From the NCBI GenBank assembly GCA_001552515.1, contig BCRI01000007.1, positions 48,428 to 112,427 on the forward strand: 64,000 nucleotides of DNA, read 5' to 3'. The DNA is from Sphaerimonospora mesophila NBRC 14179 = JCM 3151 (GTDB lineage Bacteria > Actinomycetota > Actinomycetes > Streptosporangiales > Streptosporangiaceae). The position numbers and the translations under genes are program-made. Shown here in pieces: positions 13,678-21,001 of this stretch; within the stretch, counting starts at the first letter, position 1; each line of letters starts with the position of its first letter. Below the pieces are notes generated by a model. That model was not told the DNA's origin. It did no database searches and saw only the letters and a program-made list of their open reading frames with translations.

Positions 13678-14741
13678 GCGCGCACCTGAACCCTGCTGTG
13701 GTCGCCGACCATGAGCTGATGGGTGTTGGGCACTCCGGCCGCCCGGGTGACCTCGACATTGCGGCCGATCAGGGAGTGGGTCAGCCCGCTGACGCCCCTG
13801 ATCGCCGAGTCGCCGAGCACGATGCTGTAGTCGACCTCGGCGTCCTCCAGCACGCAGCCCTCCCCGATCGAGGTGTAGGGGCCGACGTACGAGCGAATGA
13901 TCTTCGTGTCCGCGCCGATCACGGCCGGCCCCCGGATGACCGAGCCCTCGACGACGGCGCCGGGGGCGATGACGACGCGGCCGGTCACCTCCGACAGGCC
14001 GTCCACGGTCCCCCCGGTGTCGGGCTCGATCGCCTCCAGCACGATGCGGTTGCACTCCAGCATGTCCTGCAGCCGGCCGGTGTCGCGCCAGTAGCCGGTG
14101 ACGAGGTGGGAGCGGACGCGGTGGCCGGTGTCGATCAGCCACTTGACCGCGTCGGTGATCTCCAGCTCCCCGCGTGCCGACGGCTCGATCGCGCGTACGG
14201 CCTCGTGGATCGCGGGCGAGAACGTGTAGACGCCGACGATCGCGAGGTCGCTGCGCGGGTGCTCGGGCTTCTCCTCCAGGCTGACGATCTCCCCGTCCGG
14301 GCCGAGCTCGGCCACGCCGTAGAACTGGGGCTCGGCCACGCGGGTGAGCAGGATGCGCGCGTCGCAGCGGTCCGCGCGGAAGGCGCCGACCAGACCGGTG
14401 ATGCCGTCGACGAGGAAGTTGTCGCCCAGGTACATCACGAACGGATCGTCGGCCAGGAACTCCCGGGCGATGAGGACGCAGTGCGCCAGCCCGAGCGGGG
14501 CCTCCTGCTCGATGTAGGTGACGTCGAGGCCGAAGGCGGAGCCGTCGCCGACGGCCTCCCTGACCTCCCGCCCGGTGTCGCCGACGATGATCCCCACGCT
14601 GGTGATGCCGGCGTCTCTGATGGCCTCCAGCCCGTAGAAGAGCACCGGTTTGTTGGCGACCGGAACCAGTTGTTTCGCCGACGTGTGGGTGAGCGGGCGC
14701 AACCTCGTCCCCTTGCCACCCGCCAGAACCAGTGCCTTCAC
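13674..14741 (-). CDS. rfbA: Glucose-1-phosphate thymidylyltransferase, long form
   Basis: 355-aa nucleotidyltransferase making dTDP-glucose from dTTP and glucose-1-phosphate. The N-terminal GGKGTRLRPLTHTSAKQLVP motif (from residue 8) and MYLGDN are present. The extra C-terminal ~110 residues form a left-handed beta-helix-like hexapeptide pattern (GRVVIAPGAVVEGSVIRGPAVIG), as in StrD-type enzymes of actinomycetes rather than the ~290-aa RmlA of enterobacteria. A GTG start at 14741 with AGGAAAGGA upstream is chosen because it places the nucleotide motif at the N terminus; in-frame sequence further upstream is not conserved in character. Confidence 0.93.
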   Translation of the reverse strand: MKALVLAGGKGTRLRPLTHTSAKQLVPVANKPVLFYGLEAIRDAGITSVGIIVGDTGREVREAVGDGSAFGLDVTYIEQEAPLGLAHCVLIAREFLADDPFVMYLGDNFLVDGITGLVGAFRADRCDARILLTRVAEPQFYGVAELGPDGEIVSLEEKPEHPRSDLAIVGVYTFSPAIHEAVRAIEPSARGELEITDAVKWLIDTGHRVRSHLVTGYWRDTGRLQDMLECNRIVLEAIEPDTGGTVDGLSEVTGRVVIAPGAVVEGSVIRGPAVIGADTKIIRSYVGPYTSIGEGCVLEDAEVDYSIVLGDSAIRGVSGLTHSLIGRNVEVTRAAGVPNTHQLMVGDHSRVQVRA

Positions 14742-14857
14742 GCGTGCCGAGTCCTTTCCTGGATTTTGCCGCCCGAGCAGAGAACACGCCGAGCGGCCGG
14801 ATCTCCGTTTGAAATTATCGGTCGCGGAATCGCCGGGTTCCGCCGCACCGGCCGCTT

Positions 14858-15364
14858 TTACCGAACGACGTCGCATACCTTGCCGGATTCAGACGCCCGG
14901 TCCCGGAACGTCCACGACCGGTTAATCGCATAGCTCAGCGGCGGGCTCAGCAGGATTATCAGCGCCTGTGCGATGAGGACCGGAATCCCGGCGAGCTCCA
15001 CCAGCACGGGCAGGCCGACGACGGAAGCGCCGAGGAAGCTCAGCCCGACGACGTAGAAGCGCAGGTAGCCGGTGATCCAGCCACCCCGGGCCTGGAACAC
15101 GACCAGCCGGTAGATCGGATAGACGATCACCACGGTGATCAGGTGCCCGACCACGACGAGGAAAAGATAGGGCACCGCTCCCCCGGCCACCAGCAATCCC
15201 AGGCAAAGAAGCGCGTAATACACACCGGCGGTCATGGCGCCGGCCAGTAGATATGTGCTGCGCTGGCCTCGCAGAAGCGACACGAGAAGGCGCGGGAGAG
15301 CCGGGAGCGAGTCCCACCGCGCCGCCGTAGATTTCCTGTGATCTCGGCTCTTCAATTCGAGCAT
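14858..15364 (-). CDS. GtrA-like membrane protein
   Basis: 168-aa protein with four hydrophobic segments and the GtrA-family ending SYAINRSWTFRDR. GtrA proteins are thought to flip or help translocate polyprenyl-phosphate-linked sugars made by a GtrB/DPM1-type transferase, exactly the kind of gene encoded divergently at 15408. The start is ambiguous because the divergent space is very short: ATG 15364 leaves only 43 bases to the GtrB start. Confidence 0.82.
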   Translation of the reverse strand: MLELKSRDHRKSTAARWDSLPALPRLLVSLLRGQRSTYLLAGAMTAGVYYALLCLGLLVAGGAVPYLFLVVVGHLITVVIVYPIYRLVVFQARGGWITGYLRFYVVGLSFLGASVVGLPVLVELAGIPVLIAQALIILLSPPLSYAINRSWTFRDRASESGKVCDVVR

Positions 15365-15407
15365 GTCGCGCAGTGTAATAGGTGCTGAGAATGAACCGGG
15401 GGAATCA

Positions 15408-16382
15408 ATGTCGGTGTCGGTGGTGATCCCGTGTTATCGCTCGGCGCGGACCCTTCCGCAGTTGGTCGCCAGGCTGCTGCCGGTGCTGCGTGACGTCTCC
15501 CCGCCGCACGAGGTGATCCTCGTCGTCGACGGAAGCCCGGACGACACCTGGACGGTGGCCGCCGATCTGGCGCACCGGTTCCAGAACGTGCGCGCCGTCC
15601 GCCTGTCGCGCAACTACGGGCAGCACAACGCCCTGGTCGCGGGCATCAGGGAGGCCCGGTTCGATGTCGTCGTCACGATGGACGACGACCTCCAGCACCC
15701 GCCTGAGCAGATCCCCCACCTGCTGGCCGCGCTACGGGGCGAACAGCTCGACCTCGTGTACGGCATGCCGTACCAGGAGGAGCACGGCTTCCTGCGCAGC
15801 CTCGCCTCCCGCACGGTGAAGGCGGGGATGTCGGCCGCCCTCGGCATCCGTACGGCCCGGGAGATCAGCGCGTTCCGCGCCTTCCGCACCCGGCTGCGCG
15901 ACGCGTTCGAGGGGCTGTCCGGGCCGCACGCCTCGGTGGACGTGGCACTCTCGTGGGCCACCACCCGGGTGGGGTCGGTGCACGTGCACATGAGCGAGCG
16001 CGAAGACGGCAGGTCCAACTACACGCCCAGGATGCTGGTGCGGCATGCCGTGAACATGCTGCTCGGCTACAGCGCCGCCCCCCTGCGTGCGGCCAGCTAT
16101 CTGGGCTTCCTCGCGGGGATCGTCGGCCTGGTGCTCGGCGCCGTCGTGCTGTGGCGGTTCATCGCCGGGGACACCACGGTGGCCGGCTTCACCACGATCG
16201 CCTCGATGGTCGCGCTGTTCTCGTCGGCGCAGCTGATGTCCATCGGCGTGCTGGGCGAGTACGTCGGCCGCATCCACGGCGGCGGGATGGGCCGCCCGAC
16301 CTACGTGGTGAGCGAACGGACGGACGCGAACCGCGAGCCGGTGGTCATCTCGGGAGTGGGCTTCGGATCAGATGGACGGTGA
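15408..16382 (+). CDS. GtrB/DPM1-like GT2 glycosyltransferase
   Basis: 324-aa inverting GT2 enzyme expected to transfer a sugar from a nucleotide donor to polyprenyl phosphate. VSVVIPCYRS begins the GT-A fold, VVTMDDDLQHPPEQIP holds the metal-binding Asp cluster, and QHNALVAG and the YGMPYQEEHGF segment fit the family. Two C-terminal membrane helices (AASYLGFLAGIVGLVLG and the ASMVALFSSAQLMSIGVLGEYVG region) anchor it. ATG 15408 follows CGGGGGAA; an ATG 45 bases upstream overlaps the GtrA start. It is divergently paired with GtrA. The 3' end overlaps the convergent wecD-like gene by 38 bases. Confidence 0.9.
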   Translation: MSVSVVIPCYRSARTLPQLVARLLPVLRDVSPPHEVILVVDGSPDDTWTVAADLAHRFQNVRAVRLSRNYGQHNALVAGIREARFDVVVTMDDDLQHPPEQIPHLLAALRGEQLDLVYGMPYQEEHGFLRSLASRTVKAGMSAALGIRTAREISAFRAFRTRLRDAFEGLSGPHASVDVALSWATTRVGSVHVHMSEREDGRSNYTPRMLVRHAVNMLLGYSAAPLRAASYLGFLAGIVGLVLGAVVLWRFIAGDTTVAGFTTIASMVALFSSAQLMSIGVLGEYVGRIHGGGMGRPTYVVSERTDANREPVVISGVGFGSDGR

Positions 16383-17118
16383 GCGCCGTGTGCACCGGTT
16401 CGAATCCGTACCTGGCCCAGGCCCGCTGCACCCCGGTGTTGTGCCCCTGGGTGGAGATGACCACCTCGGCCGCGCCGCGTGACACGGTGCGTTCCTCGAC
16501 CGCCCTGAGCAGGTGGGCGTAGACGCCGCGGCCCCTGGCGGCGGCCACCACCCCGGCGAGCAGGATCTCCGTACGCGCCGGATCCTCGGCCAGCGTGGCC
16601 AGCGCGAGCGGGCCGGCCGGGCCGCGGAGGGTGAGGCACTCCCCCGCGGCGGTCGACCCCAGTGCCCACTCCTCGTAACCGGCCAGTGCGGCGGCCGGAT
16701 CGAAGAGGGGATCGGCCAGGTAGTGGTTGCCGTACGCGGCGAAGACGTCGCGGACGAGCGCCCGGACCTCGGCGGGGTCCGCCCCGCCGCCCACCGTCAG
16801 GTCGGCCGTCGGCCGGGGCGCCCGGCCCTCCCCCGCGCGCAACCGCCAGTAGACGAGCGAGTCGGCCAGCACGGCGGTGCGGCCGAGCGTGGTCAGCTCG
16901 GCGAACCAGCCGACGTACGCGGCGGGGTAACGCAGCACGACGACGTCGGCCGCGGACTCAGCGACGGCGGCGCGTACGTCACGCAGCGGCGTCGTGGACT
17001 CCGCCGACACGGTGATGCGCGCCACGGTGCGGCCGAACCTCGCGGACTCCAGTGACGAAGCGACGGCCCGGACGCGCTCCGGCGCCTCCGGCGCCTCGAT
17101 CACCTCCTGCCAGCCCAT
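16345..17118 (-). CDS. wecD: WecD-like GNAT acetyltransferase (dTDP-Fuc4N N-acetyltransferase)
   Basis: 257-aa protein with a C-terminal GNAT fold (LLAGVVAAARGRGVYAHLLRAVEE ... STQGHNTGVQRAWARYGFEPVHT). It also has the HYLADPLFD...YEEW stretch that matches the WecD family, which acetylates the 4-amino group of dTDP-4-amino-4,6-dideoxygalactose using acetyl-CoA. Its start overlaps the wecE stop by one base (TGATG), supporting coupled action in one pathway. Assignment rests on this neighbourhood plus the motif. Another GNAT acting on a related aminosugar remains possible. Confidence 0.78.
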   Translation of the reverse strand: MGWQEVIEAPEAPERVRAVASSLESARFGRTVARITVSAESTTPLRDVRAAVAESAADVVVLRYPAAYVGWFAELTTLGRTAVLADSLVYWRLRAGEGRAPRPTADLTVGGGADPAEVRALVRDVFAAYGNHYLADPLFDPAAALAGYEEWALGSTAAGECLTLRGPAGPLALATLAEDPARTEILLAGVVAAARGRGVYAHLLRAVEERTVSRGAAEVVISTQGHNTGVQRAWARYGFEPVHTALTVHLIRSPLPR

Positions 17119-18272
17119 CAGCGCACCTCGTAGGTGAGCGCGGCGTCGATCACCCGGGTCACCTCGTCGCCGTCGAGGCCGGCGGACAGCGGCAGCCGTA
17201 CGAGCCGGTCGGCGACGTTCTCGGTGACGGCGCAGCCTCCGGGGGCGGTGCGCCCGTACCGCAGTCCCGCCGGGGCGCTGTGGAGTGGCTGGTAGTGGAA
17301 CACCGCCTGCACGCCCGCCGCCGCGAGGTGGGCGATGAACCGCTGACGATGGTGCAGGTCGGGCATGAGCAGGTAGTAGAGGTGCGCCGGGTGCGCGCAG
17401 CCGTCGGGAACCGTCGGCCGCAGGACGCCGTTGGCCGCCGCCCAGTCGGCCAGTCCCTCGTGGTAGGCCTGCCAGACCGCGTGGCGCCGCGCCTGGATCC
17501 GGTCGAACGACTCCAACTGGGCGGTGAGCATGGCCGCGAGAACGTCCGAGGGCAGGTAGCTCGACCCGATGTCGATCCACTGGTATTTGGCGATCTGGCC
17601 GCGGAAGAAGCGGCTGCGGTCGGTGCCCTTCTCCCGGATGATCTCGGCACGGACGGCCGTCTCCGGGTCGTTCAGCAGCAGCGCGCCGCCCTCGCCGCAC
17701 TGCACGTTCTTGGTCGCGTGGAAGCTCTGCGCCGCCATGCGGCCGTACGACCCGAGGGGGCGGCCTCGGTAGAACCCGCCCAGTCCGTGGGCGTTGTCCT
17801 CGATCAGGGCCAGGCCGTACCGCTCGCAGATCTCACCGATCGTCTCCATCTCGCAGGCGATCCCGCCGTAGTGGACGACGACGACCGCCCGGGTGCGTTC
17901 GGTGATCGCGGCCTCGATCAGCCGCTCGTCGATGTTGAGGGTGTCCGGCCGGCAGTCGGCGAACACCGGCACCGCTCCCCTGAGGGCGTACGCGTTGGCC
18001 GTCGAGCAGAAGGTGAACGACGGCATGATCACCTCGTCGCCGGGCCGGAGGTCGAGCAGGAGCGCCGACATCTCCAGCGCGTGGGTGCACGACGTGGTCA
18101 GCAGCGCGTCCCCCGCCCCCGTCAGCTCCTTGAGCAGTGCGGTGGCGCGTCGCGTGAACGGCCCGTCGCCGCAGGTCGAGCCGTGCCGTACGGCCTCGGC
18201 GAGGTAGCCGAGCTCGTTGTCGCAGACGTGGGTCCGGTTGAAAGGGACGGTCCTCAGGCTGGTTGTGCTCAC
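17118..18272 (-). CDS. wecE: dTDP-4-amino-4,6-dideoxygalactose transaminase
   Basis: ~384-aa PLP enzyme of the DegT/DnrJ/EryC1 family. The match to enterobacterial WecE is strong and specific: CGDGPFTRR, SCTHALEMSALLLDLRPGDE, RPDTLNIDERLIEAAIT, VVHYGGIACEM, EIIREKGTDRSRFFRGQ, WIDIGSSYLPSD and AVFHYQPLHSAPAG. The PLP lysine is in SFHATKN (about residue 188). It would aminate the rfbB product to dTDP-Fuc4N. The start is uncertain: GTG 18272 is used, and a TTG at 18287 preceded by GGCGGGGCG is possible. It is coupled to the wecD-like gene. Confidence 0.9.
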   Translation of the reverse strand: MSTTSLRTVPFNRTHVCDNELGYLAEAVRHGSTCGDGPFTRRATALLKELTGAGDALLTTSCTHALEMSALLLDLRPGDEVIMPSFTFCSTANAYALRGAVPVFADCRPDTLNIDERLIEAAITERTRAVVVVHYGGIACEMETIGEICERYGLALIEDNAHGLGGFYRGRPLGSYGRMAAQSFHATKNVQCGEGGALLLNDPETAVRAEIIREKGTDRSRFFRGQIAKYQWIDIGSSYLPSDVLAAMLTAQLESFDRIQARRHAVWQAYHEGLADWAAANGVLRPTVPDGCAHPAHLYYLLMPDLHHRQRFIAHLAAAGVQAVFHYQPLHSAPAGLRYGRTAPGGCAVTENVADRLVRLPLSAGLDGDEVTRVIDAALTYEVR

Positions 18273-18363
18273 CGCCGTAGTGAACAACGCCCCGGCGGGG
18301 GCGGGCGTGCCCGACCACCCGCCGTGGGCATGTCATTGCGCAAGCCTTACCGGCGCTCGCGCG

Positions 18364-20445
18364 TCAACTGCCGAACTCCAGCACCGGCGACACCCAGTAG
18401 TTCGAGGCGCGGTGCGTGTTGGTGGGGAAACCGTTGGTCGGGCCGTAGGTGTACACGCCGTTGCCCCCTGACGCGGCGCTGGCGAGCCCGATGAGCGGGC
18501 CGTTCACATACTGCGAGGTGAAATAGTCGCGATCGACCGAGTAGAACCCCGACGTCGTGTGATACGACGCGACGTACGTCGTGCCGGCCGAGACGGCCAC
18601 CGGCTCCGGGAAGCTCATCGTCTGCCAGCCGGACGGGGTCTCGTCGGTGAACGTCACGGTCGCCAGTTGGCCGCCGTCGGCGGTCCATATGCTCCCGGTG
18701 TGCGTGCCGGTGTTCTGCGGACCCTTGTAGAACCGGATCCCGGTGACCAGGCCGTCCTGCGTGGTCCTGAACTTCACTCCGAGGATCACGGCCTGCGAGT
18801 CGGGCTGGGTCACCGTCGCGGGGGTCACGGTGTCGGGCCAGAGGGTGGCCGCGGGGTTGAACATGACGTCGACCCAGTAGTTCGAGGCCCGGAAGGAACT
18901 GGTGGGGAAGGTGTCGGTGGCGCTGTAGGCGTACACGCCGTTGCCGCCGGAAGCGCCGTCGGCGAGCCCGGCGAGCGGTCCGTTCACGTGCTGCACGGTG
19001 AAGTAGTCCCGGTCGACCGAGTAGAACCCCGACGTCGTGTGATACGACGCGATGTACGTCGTGCCGGCCGAGACGGCCACCGGGTCCGAGAAGCTCATCG
19101 CCTGCCAACCGGACGCGGTCTCGCCGGTGAACGTCACGCTCGCGAGCCGCTGACCGTCGATGGTCCATAAACTCCCGGTGTGCGTGCCGGTGTTCTGCGG
19201 ACCCTTGTAGAACCGGATCCCGGTGATCATGCCGTCCTGGGTGGAGCGGAACTTGACCCCGACCACGACGGCGTTCGGGTCGTTCTGCGAGGCGACCGCG
19301 GGGGTCGCGCTGTCGCTCCACAGGCCGGTGGTGGTCACGGTCTGCGCGACCGGCTGCGACGTGCTGGGCGCGAAGTAGACGGGCGCCTCGTTGTCGAACG
19401 TGACGCCGCCGAGATAGACGGCGGTGATCTGATGCTGTCCGGCGGCGAGCCGGGACGTGGTGAACTTGGCGGGCTGGCCGTCGCTCATCCGAACCTTGCC
19501 GAGGACGACGCCGTTCTCCTTGAAGGCCACTTCGCCGGAGGGAGGGATCGAGCCCGACTGCGCCTGCACGATCGCGGTGAAGGTGACCACCTTTCCGGTG
19601 TGCGAGGGATTGGGGGAACTGGTCAGGGTCGTGGTCGTGGGCCGGTCGTTCGGCAGCATGATGAGTGTGGCGGGGATCTGCGAGGTGCCCTGCAGAGCGA
19701 CGGTGCCGCCGAGCGAGAAGAGCCTGCCGTAGACGTTCGCGCCGGGGCCCACCGAGATGTTGCCGTTGGCGAGGACGTTTCCGCGGAAGGTGGCCCACAT
19801 GCCCATCGACGCGGTGCCGCTGAACTGCCAGTAGACGTTGTCCTCCTGGGCACCGTTGACCAGGGCGATGTTGCTGATCCTGGCGGCGTCGAGGCTGGTG
19901 GCGCGGAGCACGAAGATCGCGTCGGGGTCGGTCTGGGCGTCGAGGGTGAGCGTGCCGTCGAGGGAGAAGGCGGCGGTGGCCGTCTCGTAGACGCCGGGGC
20001 CCAGGGTCGTCCCGCCGAGGTTGGGGCCGATGGTGGCGGTGCGGGGCATCCCGGCGATGGTGTCGCGCACCGCGACCGCGTCGGCCATGGCGCTCGCCGC
20101 GGCCGAGTCACCCTTGTGGATGGTCCCGGTGACGCTGCCGGGCGGGAAGCCGCTGACCGAGTTGCCGGGGCTCACGCCGAGGTCGCCGAAGACCTGGGTG
20201 AGGTCCGTGTTGGTGACCGAGATCGAGGCCAGGACCGGGTAGGAGGCGGAGCTGCCGAGGTCGGGTGAGGCGACGGCCGCGACCTCCCCCGGCGCCGTGA
20301 CGAGGGCGCCGGCGGTGAGCGCGGCGAGCAGGGCCGCGGCGAGCCGACGACGACGGGTGCGGCGGGAAGGACCGCGACGGCGCCCATCCGATCGGGTCGC
20401 GGCGGGCTCCCGCCCGCGTTTCTCTGTGGCGGCTGGGTGTCTCAT
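18364..20445 (-). CDS. Secreted ice-binding-like (DUF3494) protein with two DUF4082 domains
   Basis: 693-aa exported protein. After a strongly basic N terminus and the signal-peptide core LAAALLAALTAGALV come: a DUF3494/ice-binding-like beta-helical region (about 60-280; SFTVLASISVTNT-type start, GNISVGPGANVYGRLFSLGGTVAL), an Ig-like segment (about 290-370; TTLTSSPNPSHTGKVVTFTA), and two DUF4082 repeats with VKFR-x4-DG-x2-TGIRFYKGPQNTGTHTGS. No LPxTG or membrane anchor is seen at the C terminus. ATG 20445 follows AGGTCGGAA. DUF3494 proteins bind ice or act as adhesins; in a soil actinomycete adhesion is as likely. It faces the other DUF4082 protein across a long divergent region. Confidence 0.85.
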   Translation of the reverse strand: MRHPAATEKRGREPAATRSDGRRRGPSRRTRRRRLAAALLAALTAGALVTAPGEVAAVASPDLGSSASYPVLASISVTNTDLTQVFGDLGVSPGNSVSGFPPGSVTGTIHKGDSAAASAMADAVAVRDTIAGMPRTATIGPNLGGTTLGPGVYETATAAFSLDGTLTLDAQTDPDAIFVLRATSLDAARISNIALVNGAQEDNVYWQFSGTASMGMWATFRGNVLANGNISVGPGANVYGRLFSLGGTVALQGTSQIPATLIMLPNDRPTTTTLTSSPNPSHTGKVVTFTAIVQAQSGSIPPSGEVAFKENGVVLGKVRMSDGQPAKFTTSRLAAGQHQITAVYLGGVTFDNEAPVYFAPSTSQPVAQTVTTTGLWSDSATPAVASQNDPNAVVVGVKFRSTQDGMITGIRFYKGPQNTGTHTGSLWTIDGQRLASVTFTGETASGWQAMSFSDPVAVSAGTTYIASYHTTSGFYSVDRDYFTVQHVNGPLAGLADGASGGNGVYAYSATDTFPTSSFRASNYWVDVMFNPAATLWPDTVTPATVTQPDSQAVILGVKFRTTQDGLVTGIRFYKGPQNTGTHTGSIWTADGGQLATVTFTDETPSGWQTMSFPEPVAVSAGTTYVASYHTTSGFYSVDRDYFTSQYVNGPLIGLASAASGGNGVYTYGPTNGFPTNTHRASNYWVSPVLEFGS

Positions 20446-21001
20446 TTCCGACCTGCCTCGCGTCGTGCCGCGGACGCACGTGTTCGCCCGCGTCCTGATG
20501 GGTTCTGTATGCGAACCAGCTCTCGGTGCTCTCGTGCCACGGGGCGCGACCGGTCGCGGGCTGCCGGGCCGGTGGAGTCGGCGGGACACCAGGGGCGAGA
20601 GTTGTCACCTGGAAACGATGACGCGGGAAAGGGCGGGCGGGGCCGCGGATTGCCGCGCCTGTACTGATGATCTATGGAGTGAGCTGGGATGATCTACGTG
20701 ATTGACTCACCCGGCCTGAATGCTACTCCCGGACATTCATGATTTCCACCCTTTGTTTCCCTCTCCCTTAATTCCACCCATCCTCGATCACAACAACCAC
20801 CAAATGCCCTTATTTCCGGATAAATGGATGTCTGAGAAACGCGAAGGAGATTCCGTATTACGGGGAACACGCCGTTTCCCGTCATGGCGCCGGGCCGGGT
20901 CCGGCGATCGTTATCCTGCGCTGACCTCCCCCGGTTCGTGGCGTTCCACTGCGTCCCATCAAAGGTGCACCATGCCAGGCGAATGGAAAGGAGCCGCCGA
21001 G
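20446..21001. other. Long divergent intergenic region with a lower-GC core
   Basis: About 550 bases between two divergently transcribed secreted DUF4082 proteins. The part around 20690-20880 is markedly lower in GC than the rest of the window (for example TTTGTTTCCCTCTCCCTTAA), as expected for promoters of both genes. I see no convincing small gene. It may hold the joint regulatory sites that co-express the two surface proteins. Confidence 0.55.

Noticed and set aside
16387..16410. TTCGAATCC block reminiscent of a tRNA T-loop
   Set aside because: It lies inside the wecD-like coding sequence (YGFEPVHT region) and no acceptor or anticodon stem can be drawn around it.
20694..20885. Small minus-strand gene of 63 codons in the divergent region
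   Set aside because: No ribosome site, no similarity, and it lies in the low-GC promoter region.
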